From positions 2,788,001 to 2,852,000 of the forward strand of contig JAJEKV010000026.1 in assembly GCA_021234155.1 (NCBI GenBank): 64,000 nt of DNA. Direction: 5' to 3'. Below the pieces are notes generated by a model that ran no database searches, had not been told where the DNA came from, and was given only the letters and a program-made list of their open reading frames with translations. The translations under genes and the position numbers were made by a program. This document shows positions 42,251-55,380 of this stretch, in pieces. Position 1 is the stretch's first letter. Every line of letters starts with the position of its first letter. Source of the DNA: Isoetes taiwanensis. Its lineage: Eukaryota > Streptophyta > Lycopodiopsida > Isoetales > Isoetaceae.

Positions 42251-44127
42251 TTCCAATAGAAAAATCGGAAAAAATACATTGTTTAGGAGAAGTAAATTGC
42301 AACATCTATTCACATTTAACACGAGAACATACTAAGATACTGACTTGATGAGAGCTTCCAAAATACTAAGATACTGACTTGATGAGAGCTTCCAAAGATA
42401 GCTCGATGTTTTCCATGAGATACAACAATCAAATATCGTTTCAACTTACATCGTTTCAAAGTCATGTAATGTACTTTCCTGTTTCGAATGTATTACCTCA
42501 ATAAGTAAGACATTCAAAATAGCAAAAAATAGCATTGAAAAGAACAAATGTTGGAACATGCAAAGACACTGAATGCTATTTGAATCGTTCATTCTTCATC
42601 ACCGGCTGCACAACTCTAAAAGCAAAGTGAAATCAATGACGAAGTACACAGATCCTCCTGAGCTCCCGAAATGTTGCATTACCCTTATACGTCATATTTA
42701 CGTCTAAGAAAGGGACAAGCAAGCTTGATGGGATCTCTAGTGAATTCCCGGCCATTAGATAGGGGAATATTCTCAGGGATATGCCATCTAGTGCGATCCC
42801 ATCCCTACACCTCATCGGGGGATGGGGTCAAATGCTGATGTGGCTCTATTCCTAAGGGGCAGTTGACATCCATCGCAAAGGATTTTGATGTCATTTGACT
42901 TCAAAATAGCAAGCGCCTATTCGAAGGCATGCTACGCAGTATTGGAGGCACTAAAGCAGGACCCGATCATATTTCTAAATTAATAGGCAATGAGGTTTGT
43001 CCCACAAGCTTCCCTCCTACAGCAGCCAAGCAGCCCAACAGGAAACCCGGCTGGGCACAACAACCTCATGCCCTCAGCTGCAACTCGGCCACACAGCCAA
43101 CAATTTGGCAGCCGTCAATGCCGAAGGCTTCTTCAGCACCTGCAAAGACAATGGACAAACAAACCGGGGGATTTGAACCCCCTGCCAATGCATTCTCCCA
43201 TCCTTTTTGTTACTTTTATGTTTATTCACGCACACAATGAGCAACAATAACAGAAAGTGACATTCCTGCAATCCAACTTCGGCTTACGTAGCAATGAAGA
43301 GCAAGAAGAAGCCAGGGCATCTAAATTCGGAACTGTATAGCAGTGAATAGAAAATGAATAAAAAGAAAGGGAGTTATCTACCAGAACCTGTGGAGCACAG
43401 CCATACCATTGCAGCAGCAGATGCGGATTCCCCATCTTATCCACTACCACGTTGCCAGGAACAGAAAGCATGGCCTTCCAAACATAGCGCCCCGACCTGC
43501 TTCGGCGCATCCGCGAATACAGTCTGCCTACTACACCTAACCATTGCTGAATGTACCCCAAATGAACAACAGTGCAAAATGGCAAAGATTCTCTTACGCC
43601 CCATTCATGTACACTTTTCTATACAATACACCCCAATAACCATTCAAACCTTATGTTACAAACATACCCTTTCATGAACTAGCAAACTATATTGGGGCAT
43701 AATTGTTGACCCACAAGTGGCTGAACCTCGATCACATAGATTGTTGAGGCAATATTTAAAATGTTGCAAAAAGAAAAGAAAAGAATTATGGAGACGAAAC
43801 ATTAAGGGATCAGATGAGCAGGTGGGATTGATGGTTCAGATGGAAGAGATGCATATGGAAAAGGTTAAGATCTTGTTTGTGAATCTTAAGCGGTTAGGAT
43901 CTTGTTTGTGAATTTTAAGAGTCAAATGGGACAAATTCCTTTTCCTCTTTCTCCAAGCACAGCCTACACATTAGAATTCTAAAAAGTGCGTCTAATATGT
44001 GGATCACCTCAATTATAAGAAATAAAAACTTAGAATGTCATATTTGTAATAGACTGTTAGTGCTCTTATTTATTGAGGATCTTTGATATGGAAGCCAAGA
44101 AGGATTAGAACATATATGTGATCATGG
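42251..44127. repeat. 1.88-kb tandem duplication, unit 1
   Basis: Starts TTCCAATAGAAAAATCGG and ends ATATGTGATCATGG. Unit 2 follows directly. Inside are minus-strand frames (for example 42815-42633 and 43585-43226) that I cannot assign to a family, and a T-arm-like GGGGGTTCAAATCCCCC at about 43163. Confidence 0.92.
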
Positions 44128-46015
44128 TTTCCAATAGAAAAATCGGAAAAAATACATTGTTTAGGAGAAGTAAATTGCAACATCTATTCACATTTAACAC
44201 GAGAACATACTAAGATACTGACTTGATGAGAGCTTCCAAAATACTAAGATACTGACTTGATGAGAGCTTCCAAAGATAGCTCGATGTTTTCCATGAGATA
44301 CAACAATCAAATATCGTTTCAACTTACATCGTTTCAAAGTCATGTAATGTACTTTCCTGTTTCGAATGTATTACCTCAATAAGTAAGACATTCAAAATAG
44401 CAAAAAATAGCATTGAAAAGAACAAATGTTGGAACATGCAAAGACACTGAATGCTATTTGAATCGTTCATTCTTCATCACCGGCTGCACAACTCTAAAAG
44501 CAAAGTGAAATCAATGACGAAGTACACAGATCCTCCTGAGCTCCCGAAATGTTGCATTACCCTTATACGTCATATTTACGTCTAAGAAAGGGACAAGCAA
44601 GCTTGATGGGATCTCTAGTGAATTCCCTACCATTAGATAGGGGAATATTCTCGTGGATATGCCATCTAGTGCGATCCCATCCCTACACCTCATCGGGGAT
44701 GGGGTCAAATCTGATGTGGCTCTATTCCTAAGGGGCAGTTGACATCCATCGCAAAGGATTTTGATGTCATTTGACTTCAAAATAGCAAGCGCCTATTCGA
44801 AGGCATGCTACGCAGTATTGGAGGCACTAAAGCAGGACCCGATCATATTTCTAAATTAATAGGCAATGAGGTTTGTCCCACAAGCTTCCCTCCCACTGAG
44901 CTGACAAGCGACCCAACAGAAACCCGGTGGGCACAACAACCTCATGCCCTCACCTGTACCTTCGGCCACCACAAACACCAACAATTTGGCGTACCGTCAA
45001 TGCCGAAGGCTTCTTCAGCACCTGCAAAGACAATGGACAAACAAACCGGGGGATTTGAACCCCCTGCCAATGCATTCTCCCATCCTTTTTGTTACTTTTA
45101 TGTTTATTCACGCACACAATGAGCAACAATAACAATGTAAAGTGACATTCCCCGCAATCCAACTTCGACTTACGTAGCAATGAAGAGCAAGAAGAAGCCG
45201 GGGCATCTAAATTCGAATCAGATAGCGGTGAATAGAAAATGAATAAAAAGAAAGGGAGTTATCTACCGTAACCCGTGGAGCACAAAATGCATACCATTGC
45301 GGCCGGATGCGATTCCCCATCTTATCCACTACCACGTTGCCAGGAACAGAAAGCATGGCCTTCCAAACATAGCGCCCGACTGCCACGCCCGCAAGATCCG
45401 CGAATCACCGATCGCCTACTACACCTAACCATTGCTGAATGTACCCCAAATGAACAACAGTGCAAAATGGCAAAGATTCTCTTACGCCCCATTCATGTAC
45501 ACTTTTCTATACAATACACCCCAATAACCATTCAAACCTTATGTTACAAACATACCCTTTCATGAACTAGCAAACTATATTGGGGCATAATTGTTGACCC
45601 ACAAGTGGCTGAACCTCGATCACATAGATTGTTGAGGCAATATTTAAAATGTTGCAAAAAGAAAAGAAAAGAATTATGGAGATGAAACATTAAGGGATCA
45701 GATGAGCAGGTGGGATTGATGGTTCAGATGGAAGAGATGCATATGGAAAAGGTTAAGATCTTGTTTGTGAATCTTAAGCGGTTAGGATCTTGTTTGTGAA
45801 TTTTAAGAGTCAAATGGGACAAATTCCTTTTCCTCTTTCTCCAAGCACAGCCTACACATTAGAATTCTAAAAAGTGCGTCTAATATGTGGATCACCTCAA
45901 TTATAAGAAATAAAAACTTAGAATGTCATCTTTGTAATAGACTGTTAGTGCTCTTATTTATTGAGGATCTTTGATATGGAAGCCAAGAAGGATTAGAACA
46001 TATATGTGATCATGG
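44128..46015. repeat. 1.88-kb tandem duplication, unit 2
   Basis: Same order and ends as unit 1. Long stretches are identical. Differences cluster in short GC-containing patches (around 44900-44970, 45200-45310 and 45380-45410). Confidence 0.92.
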
Positions 46016-47119
46016 TGACCCCCCCCCCGCGGCTCAATTATTGTTCCTGCATACTCCCTCAAAATGAAGATTCAGACGTGATATTCTGCAATGCTAAGTG
46101 TAGCATCTGCTCCATTGAAACCAAATCTTACCTATTTAAAGGACTACAGTTATGGCAACTCTGCAATAGCCAGCTTCAAGATGAAAGCTTTTTCAATATT
46201 TTCCTCCAACAAGCTCCAAGTGAGGAAGTTAATCTTGTTGAATCATAATTATTCTCCAGTACGTCCTTCAAGCGCAAAAGAAGAGGCACAGATGGCGGTT
46301 TCAAGGGTTTTCATATGTTGCCAGACTTATTCTCAGGTTGGCTTGTCTTCAAATCCAGTTTGGTGCTTCCTAACACAATGAGATGGCTGCTTTGGGTCAA
46401 CAGATGCAAGCTGGGTCTTGCAAGTAGGGATTTCACCATATTTGTAATAGACAAGGAGGTAAGAAATTCTTCCGTTGAATGCACTTGTGACTTGGGTGGA
46501 AGGCACACTTAATAAACCAGATTTGGAACTTTAGCACATACTACCAGCCTGTAGTAGTGCTGCAGATGGCAGCATTTGCCAAGCTAGTTTCTCCAGAATT
46601 TCTACATGACTAACTATGTTCTTTGAAGAAGAAATGGAGTAAGATTGCAATTTCTTATCCTGAATTGTCCAAACCTTACATTTGATAAAATAACAAATTC
46701 TGCAGTGTTCTCAGGTTCCAAGTTTAGAAGATATTCAATGTTCTCAAGTTCCAAGTTTAGAAGATGTTCAGTGGCATGTTATGCTGATTCATTGTCATGA
46801 TAATACAGGCATAGGAAAGATGTCCATACATTGCATTTTATGCGAGCATAATGTTGTCCTTTTGAACCATCGCACAATGACATCTATTAGACAAGAACGG
46901 ATGCAACCAATAGAACTGATACAAATGTGGCACTGTTTGGCCTAAGTATCTGATCATTACAGTGAAGATTATTAGTGGCATCTACATAATATATAATGCA
47001 AGTGTAACAGGTAGAAAAATACTATTTAATGGAGCACATAACTACAAGCATAACTGTATGGGATACAATGTCAAAGGAACTTCCATTCTTCACCAATCAG
47101 TGGAGGGAGGATTGCTGAT
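46016..47119. other. No gene supported
   Basis: Begins with a C10 run after the duplication. Short open frames show no domains. 'ttctcaagttccaagtttagaagatg' is nearly repeated near 46710-46765. Confidence 0.45.
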
Positions 47120-49655
47120 TTATGGAATACAACCCGGTTCTAGAGATAATGTGTAGTCATTATTGCCCTCAAGCGTCTTTACAACCATGCTCATGGAAGG
47201 ACGCATATTAGCATCTTGGCAAGCACACCAAAATGCCACATCTATTACCTTTTTTAATTGCATTGCATCACAATCTTCTTTTGCCAATCTGGAATCAAGG
47301 AGAGTTCCATCGTCACATCTTTGAGATGCCCAATTCACGAAGCTTAGTTCTTCACTCATCGCCATACTTGAATAGCTTCTACGACCACTAACAACCTCAA
47401 GTACCACAATCCCAAAGCTGTAAACATCACTTTTCTCTGAGACACTGCCCTTCAACCATTCAGGTGCTAAATATCCAAAGGTCCCCATCATTTTAGTGAG
47501 CATCAATGAAGTTTCATCTGCTGGCATCAACTTGCACAGTCCAAAATCTGCAAGTTTGGCTGTAAACAATCCATCCAGCAAGATGTTCTGAGGCTTCACA
47601 TCTAAATGGAGTATTCTTGGATTGCATTCTTGGTGCAAATATGCTAAGCCTTGTGCAGTTCCCAGAATAATTTTCATTCTCTGTGACCAATCTAGAAAGT
47701 AATCAACATTGAAAATCCATTTGTCTAATGAGCCGTTGGGCATGAACTCGTATATGAGAAGCTTGTAAGCGCCTTCTGCACAAAAACCCAATAACTGGAC
47801 CAAGTTAACGTGGTGCAATTTTCCTAGAATTTCAATTTCTGATTTAAATTCCTGCCTTCCCTGGCTTCTGCTTTCCAGTTTCTTCACTGCAACTTTCCTT
47901 CCATCCAAAAGGACACCCTCATACACTCCACCAAAACCACCTCTGCCAATTTGTTTTCCAAAATGATCTGTCACCACCTCCATTTCTGGGTAGCTGTAGC
48001 TGGACAAAGATATTGTTATATCATCCTCGCCTGGATCTGGCTTGCCCAAGAGACGTGACAGAAGCCAAACATGTACACTTTTCTGCATCATCTGTATTTT
48101 TGATATAACAGGTTGGAATGATATGAGATTATGCACAACACAAGCCCAAACTGAGACTACCATGAGAATCAAAATTAGGGACTGTATGCAATAAAAAAAT
48201 CTACCAGATAAGATATTGCCGGTTATGCTAGCACCAGCAAGAAAAATATTAGCAAAGATTAGACCAATGGGAAAGCAACATCTGTTACAATTACGTCTGC
48301 TACAACGGGGAAGCCTTGCTACAACTAGGATTATAGTATTAAAAATTGGAAGAGGATAAAGCATTTCGACTGCAAGAAAAGGAACTCCTATGATCAAATA
48401 CGACATTCCAGAATGAAGCCAGGCAACAGATGCAGAGCATCCAAGGAAGATTACCAAGAAGTGTAGACAAATCAATGCAATCAGCCATCTCCTTCTGGGA
48501 GGAGAATTTCTAGCAAGAAACTGGAGGATTCCCCTAACGGATACTTGCAGAACAATCATGTCTACAGAGATGATGGCAAAATGCTTTGCAAGGTGCTTCT
48601 GTTGAAAAAGGCGAATAACTGATAATAAAGACGAGAATAATACGGCAGCAAGAGAGACAAGCAAAAGTATGTGAGGCAAAATGTGGTGGCTAGAATTTGC
48701 AGAAAAAAGGGACCTTACTTCTGAGTAAATCATGATGACGAGAGAGGCAATCAGTATGCAAATATAAGATATTACAGGAGACTGGCATGTTTGAAAAGAG
48801 GCACGGTCACTTGAACAACAGAGGGATTCTGTTGTCCATTTGCCATTGAGAAGGGAATAAAGGTTGAAGGAGCCATCCTCCTGGAGGCTTAAGAACATGA
48901 AATCGTTATGCATAGATGTGTTGATCTCATGATAATCTTTAATATGAATATTATATGTTTGCATACCGCTGGAGTTGAAACTGGTAAAATCCAATGAATA
49001 AGAACGACCACCACCAGTGACATCGTACAGTCGAAGCCCAGCAGTCAAACCCCCAGTATAAATTTTGCACATCGTTTTATTATTGCCTTGCTTCACCCTG
49101 AAGTGACCATTCTCCATCACAACCCTAGATTTTCCCTTGGAAAGCTTGGTAAAGTTCTGACCCAAAACTACAACATCTGATGAATTATCTATGCTTTGCC
49201 ATACTGCAGTCTCGTTCCCACCCATCATACAACACCAAATTACCATTCCGTTCCATTTCCAACCTTTCTATACCTGGCCCAGTAAACCAAATTTTTTTAT
49301 GTGAATCAGACCCATCTCGCAACATCAGGCTTCCAGTTGAATCGAGAACAAATGTGGAATCCCAGCTTACAGTAGCACCAGAATCCCATAACATCACGGG
49401 CTCTGGATCTGCGGTTCTCGCAAATACCCCAAATGCGTTTCGGGATGGGTAGAAAGCCAAGCTGAAAGACCTATTTTGTATGACTTTAGAACTGCCATCC
49501 AAAACTGGGTAAAGATGGTGTGTATTCCATGCCAAATTATCTTTATCAAGAGTGTAATTGAATGTTATTAGATCGGCTTTGGTTAAATGGCATAGAAACA
49601 CCCAGATCAAGTATTTGTTCTTCATGACTTCAATACAAAACATAAGCCTTTTCAT
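47120..49655 (-). CDS. Receptor kinase: B-type lectin, seven hydrophobic segments, non-RD kinase (one frameshift)
   Basis: The ATG at 49655 (MKRLMFCIEVMKNK) opens a signal peptide, then a B-lectin domain (SFSLAFYPSRNAFGVFA, WFTGPGIERLEMERNGNLVL). Near 49225 a one-base shift in a G-rich run moves the frame to 49246-47120 (708 codons): GGNETAVWQSID. Then come seven hydrophobic stretches at residues ~158-175, 189-213, 222-245, 253-277, 281-311, 325-346 and 350-376. The kinase covers ~425-700: GRGGFGGVYEG, VAVKKLE, HLDVKPQNILL, DFGLCK, APEW. L before the catalytic D makes it non-RD. G-type lectin kinases normally have one membrane segment. The gene is otherwise intronless and intact; the shift may be a sequencing error. 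Confidence 0.88.
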
Positions 49656-49756
49656 GGGAGCTCTTTTGGAAATTGGGATGGTCTGCAAGTCTGAAGTCCT
49701 TGCACAGAAGTGTAGATGGTGCCATGGCGCTGCAATGTGCGGTCCTTTCCTCAGAT

Positions 49757-49809
49757 CTTCCGTAAATTAGCAACAGCGGCTGCGGTCCACCCTTGCTAAT
49801 TTACGGAAG
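49757..49809. repeat. Perfect 17-bp inverted repeat with 19-nt loop
   Basis: CTTCCGTAAATTAGCAA and TTGCTAATTTACGGAAG flank a 19-nt GC-rich loop. It lies about 100 bp upstream of the receptor-kinase ATG, so it could be in its leader or promoter. Confidence 0.85.
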
Positions 49810-50060
49810 AATGTGAATGGTGGGTCGAAGAGAACTTCCTGTATGGTCGGACTGCTTTTAGCAGCCCCCGTGAAACCAAATGCTCTCTATTCCTGGCCAT
49901 ATACCAACCATTCAAAAACAGCCCACCTAGAAAATCTTCTTCCTCGCCCATGCAAGAACCATGCAAATAAAGCCCAGAACAAAAAATCTTCCCATGTTTC
50001 TCCCCAAACCATTGGCTAAATCGTATGGGAGATACCATGGACTGTAACCTTCACCAGCAA

Positions 50061-50103
50061 GAAATTACTTAAGGTTATAGGATAGATTTTTTTAAGTAAT
50101 TTC
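50061..50103. repeat. 12-bp inverted repeat
   Basis: GAAATTACTTAA and TTAAGTAATTTC, with a 19-nt spacer. Confidence 0.7.
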
Positions 50104-50109
50104 AGCTGA

Positions 50110-53100
50110 AATGTTCAGGTGGTGCTTTGGTGGCGCCGCCAAGTGATATCACACATTAAATTAAAAACATGAACATTGTTTCAATACAACATCAGATATC
50201 ACACTATTTCACACTGTTTCGTTACAACATCAGAGTTTCAACAATATCAGAGTTTCAAAATTAGAGTTTCCCTGAAACAATCAATCAAAGTTTCAAAATT
50301 CAAGTTCAAGGTCCATAGCAGTTCAGTGTCCCCATCTTTGGTATTGTTGCAAAAACATTTTCTACAATTGATCCATCCTGCAAAGGACTTGCAATAGAAA
50401 TTGATAGAAAAACGCAATTCTTATTGGTTGCTCCCATGAAAGACTAACCACTACTATTGGACATGTTTGAATTAGAAATATAGCTGCCTCCTTTCAAGTG
50501 AGGACAGGACTGCAAACATTTCTCCCATAGGTCATTATTAATCTCAAGTTGCCTTAGATACAACAGAACCAATGAAACTAGGTAGATCAGAATAAACAAC
50601 CTAAAAAATAGAAATGAATTACTAAGAAAACTAATAAAAGAATTACTAAGAAAGATCTTATCGCGTTTGAAATATTGCTTTCATCTTCAACAATCACAGA
50701 ACCTGCTGGTTTCTGCGCAACAATTTCAACACTTGAAGTTTTTACATCTGCAACCTTCTCGCAGTCACGCAACTTGTACTTGCTCCAGAAGACGCCTAGA
50801 TATGGATACGTTCCTATAGATGTTTATATCTTAAAGAAAAACATTTTGATATTCACATTACAGAGTTCAAGTGCCCACATGCCCATGATTGATAGATCCT
50901 TAATGTTTGGTAGTTTCAGGCATTCCGACATTTGTTGGGAGCCCTTTCCAACATTACTTCAAGTGTAAGCAAATTCCATAATGTTGATCTAGATGTAAAT
51001 ATATACTAAAGGGTGCAATGTAAAAAGGAGGTGGGCATTTAGGCCCTTTTTCCACGCTAGTTGCAAAATATGTCTGTCCTATACAATATACGACACCAGT
51101 TGTGACTCCAGGGCTAAAAATGAGACACACAAATTTAAACTTACTTTTCCACTGCATAGTAGTCATAAAATATGACACCACTAAAATACTAGTGGAAAAG
51201 CATGAATTATTTTTAGTTATATATTCAAATAAGACTAGGTGTCTTATTTTACGGCAGGGGAAATCCCTCGGAATACAATAAGAACTCCATTTGGTATTGA
51301 AACCTATTCCGAACCTAAATAAGACATGTCTTATTTTTATAGTGGAAAAAAGTGATTACTTTTAAGACAATAGGTGGCCAAACATCATTGGATAAAATGT
51401 GTGACTTTTAGAGATAAGACTACCGTGGAAAAATGGCCTTATTTCCTTACTTCTAAGCAATGTTTGCCCTATGTGTTCTCCGTGATGGACGTTAAAACAA
51501 TATCTATCTCTAAACAATATCTATCTTTTATCTCTTCCTTTCTAAGACTCTCCTCTTTGCTAAATTCAATAGTGGTCAATCAGTTGGTTGATGATAGAAA
51601 TAGATAAGCATAAAGTTTATGTAATATAACTTATAATGTTGATCATCCCTGTTATAAATATGTACACAGGTCATTAAGAAAGGCCTGAAGTTCACTCGAA
51701 ACTAATGGATGAAAGGGCTGAAATTCGGCATATTCTGTTGTGGGCGGTTGGAAATGGAGAAAATTCGATTGATGAGAACTGCAAGAGGCAGGATTTTGAA
51801 AAGGATATGAAGCAGATGTGACCAATTCTGGCAAGTTTTGAACTGCAATTTGCAGATGAGTCTGATCCCAGTCTGATCTCCATTTTGTTGAACGACATTC
51901 TGGTTAAAGGAGAGCCTGTAAGACGTTGAACTACCCACATAAAATCGTCAGCATTAACCTGGCACACATTTGGAGGGTACACATACGTTATAACAGGCCT
52001 TAAAACTCTTTGTTGCAGCGGCTTCTTAATAGCTCTAGAATGTCCAGTTTTTTTTTTTTTTTTACAGAGGTACCACTTTTTTTTTATTTTCTGAAATAAG
52101 AGTACATGCAACAACACAGGAGGAGATTACTATAGGAGCTCACACCTCAACTTCTTCATCTCCCCAGGCATGCTTATTTAAACTCCTAATGAGTCAGATA
52201 GGAAATATATACACCAAAATACTCCTGAACAGCCCTTGATGAAGTAGGAAAAGTAAACAAGAACACGAATCTTGTTTTGAAGTTGCTCCCGGTAAGCCAG
52301 CCACCATCCTTAATGACATCGAAGGCATGCATCGCTCGATACGACATGGCCAGCCCACTCAAGCATATTAGTACTTGAGTTTTACTTAAGCATCAGCACT
52401 TAAGTATTTAAAATGCTCAAGTTTATCAGTACTTGAGCACCGATGGGCATATCAGTACCCTGGTAAAAATGTTCAAGTTAGAACATTTAAAAATCCCTAG
52501 CTGTGCATAATGTCACATTGTGGCATGTAGACCAATCAGCCCCATAAGCCAGCTTCCTCTTGGAATGTCAGACCCTAGTAACTAGAATGCTGCATCGTAG
52601 GGATTATGTACTCATCATTCTGGTGCACTACGAGAAGCCCAAGAATGCCTTCAACACAAAACTTCACTGCCCTGTCTCTTAATCTACTTTACCAATGAAC
52701 TAATTCTTCCCGCTAGCAAGGAAAAAGGGAGCAAAATAGACATGAAGGGCTTACTTTTCTATTTACAGCTTATGATATTCCCTATACATCCTCTTTCTTT
52801 GCCTTGGTGTATGCATCTATAGAAAGGAGCCACATTAGTGGCTGCTAAAGAAGCGATCCCTTCTACACCTTATAGGCCAGCATCCCAATTCAGCCATACC
52901 TTTTCAGCATGTCAATGAAACATAGAGCGTGCTGCCAAAGAAAGAATACCTGGTGCATCACATTAGGGCCGCCTGAAGAAAAATAAACCGGCACCGTAGA
53001 CAGATATGAAATGCTGCTGATGGAAGAAATAAACCTCTTCAGCCCTGCTAGCATCCAACGTTGAACAAAGGAGCATGAATCACCAGACCGGGCTTACCTA

Positions 53101-53500
53101 GAGCACAAAGGCGCGTGACCGCCTCTAGCCGCTTCAGAATAACCACCAAGGCGTGGTCGGCCCATCAAGAGATCCATAAAGAGAATATTTCAAATACACA
53201 TATCCGTCTGTTTCAGAATGTCCAGAAATTGACAGAATGTTTTCCATCCCAAAATATATTTCTGGAGCTTAAATTTGATCTCGCGATTACTGAGATAGTG
53301 ATCACCAGAAGCAGGCTTAAATTTGATCCATCAGCAAGCACCAGAAACTCAAATTTGTTCTGGTGATTACTAAGATAGTGAGATCTCATTTGAAAAGAGT
53401 AGTATATATAGAGAATTTTGAAGGATTCAACAAATGGGTCCCTATTCTGGAGCTTCCTTTGCAGCGTAGGAATTAGTCTTTGATGTGGCGAGGTCAACTA
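50110..53500. other. Mostly non-coding, one possible exon
   Basis: Short GTTTCAAAATT repeats occur at 50220-50310. A minus-strand frame at about 50830-50600 (FWSKYKLRDCEKVADVKTS) could be a C-terminal exon of a membrane protein, but I cannot assign it. Poly-T lies at 52047-52063. Nothing else is supported. Confidence 0.4.
52356..52445. repeat. Cluster of AGTACTTGAG / CTCAAG short palindromes
   Basis: Roughly 33-bp imperfect units (CTCAAGCATATTAGTACTTGAG, AAGCATCAGCACTTAAG, CTCAAGTTTATCAGTACTTGAG). Each can form a small hairpin. Confidence 0.6.
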
Positions 53501-53519
53501 GTTTATTTTTTCATTGGGA

Positions 53520-53850
53520 CCTTAACGTCCTTGGCCTCTGCATTTAGCCATAGGATGAAATCCCAGCCGTCTATTCTAAGAGGTTATATCCAGTAACAAT
53601 TTGGCCAAAACTGTTATGTCCATATAACAAGGATGTAACATCCTCTGTTCCCACGTGCTATTTTTTCCGGGGGTGCACTTCCATAGCCAGCCTCCTCCGG
53701 CCTCCTTAACGCCCTTGGCTCGTGATTTAGCCGTAGGGATGAATCCCAAAATGCCTATTCTAAGAGGTTATATCCAATAACAATTTGGCCAAAACTGTTA
53801 TGTCCATAACAAGGATGTTATGTCCATAACATCCTCTCAAGGTTAACGCG
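53520..53850. repeat. Diverged tandem repeat (two units of ~185 bp)
   Basis: The phrases 'ctattctaagaggttatatcca', 'aacaatttggccaaaactgttatgtcc' and 'aacatcctct' occur at about 53570 and again at 53755. Confidence 0.75.
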
Positions 53851-53949
53851 CTATTTTTTTTCTCACTCGCTGCAGTAGATCGCAAAAGGTTGCCATAGCC
53901 GCCTCCGGCCTCCATAGCCGACCTCCAAGCCATAGCCGGATTCTAGGTG

Positions 53950-55380
53950 GCCTCCAGGCGGCTCATCGTGTATTTTTTCCCCGATTTTAAAGTTCCAATC
54001 CGGTTGTGGCATCTCTGTTTCTATAACAGAAGCTTCTAGCGGCCAGAGCTATGCAAAGAAGCGGCAACCACCGCGACTGCCTCGCGCTCCCGGATCTAAA
54101 TCGTCTCCTGGTTAAAGTACCGGCAATAAAGATGTTACAAGCGAATGATTCTCGAAAGCATATCCGGACTCACTTGTGCAACCGACTCCCCACCTCGTTT
54201 AAGTCCGCCTCCTTCAGGTAAATCCAATCCCCGCTCTCCCCTGCAAATCCTAATCCCCTGCTTAAATCCGCCTCTTCGTGCAAATCAAATCCCCGCTTAA
54301 TCCGCCTCCCTTTGTGCAAATCCAAATCCCCCGCTTTCTGTTTAAATCCGGCCCTCTCTCCACGCCTCACATGTTCCATGTTCCGTTTTGAAAACAGAGA
54401 AAACAGAGACTTACATTTGACAAGACTTACATTTGGTTTATTTTTCTTGCGGGAATGCAGTGCAGGCTGCCAAGCTTGGCTATGGCGGCTCTGCCAAATG
54501 CCTCGGCCAAGGACGTTAAGGTCGATAACATCCTCCCCTCGGGCGTTATGGCCCATGAAAATGGCCTTTTATTATGTGGCCAGAAATTTCGGCTGCATCG
54601 CCGCATGTACCGAAATTTCCTAGCCACATGGCCACTCAACCATTTTCCTGGGCCATAACGCCTCATGGGAGGACGTTATCTAGCCCATAGCCAGACCTCC
54701 AAGCCATAGCCAGACCTCTAGGCGGCCTCCAGGCAGCTTCTGGTGTATTTTTTCCTGATTTTAAAGTTCCAATCCGGTGTGGAATCTCTGTTTTATAACA
54801 GAGCTTCTAGCATCCAGAGCTATGCAGCAAGCAACCACCGCAGCTCCAGATCTAAATCTGTCTCAGAAGTTAAAGAACTGGCAATAAAGATGTTAGAAGC
54901 GAATGATTCTGAGCAGATCCGACTCACTTGTGCAACCACTCCCCGCCGCTTAAATCCGGCCCCCGGTAAATCGGCCCCGCTTCTTACCGCGTAAACCAAT
55001 CCCCCGCTTTAATCCGCCTCCCTTGTAACCAATCCCCTACTGCTTTAAATCCGGCCCCTCGCTTCGGCCTCACATGTTCCATGTTCCGTTTTGAAAACAG
55101 AGAAAATAGAGACTTACATTTGACAAGACTGACTTACTTTGGTTTGCCGGAATGCAGTGCAGGCTGCCAAGCTTGGCTATGGCGTCTCTGCCAAATGCCT
55201 CGGCCAAAGACGTTAAGGTCGATAACGTCCTCCCCTCGACGTTATGGCCCATGAAAATGAAAGAGCCATGTGGCGGGGGAAATTCCCCGCATCGTCGCAC
55301 GCGGCCCGAATTTCTTGGCCACATGGCCACTCAACCATTTTCCTGGGCCATAACGCCTCGTGGGAGGACGTTATCTAGCC
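53950..55380. repeat. ~0.7-kb tandem repeat carrying a foldback in each unit
   Basis: Units run about 53950-54680 and 54690-55380, both from the 'ggcctccaggc' / 'gattttaaagttccaatccgg' start to a foldback. The foldbacks (54524-54680 and 55221-55375) have arms of about 70 bp that begin GATAACATCCTCCC (copy 2: GATAACGTCCTCCC) and end GGGAGGACGTTATC. Confidence 0.8.
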
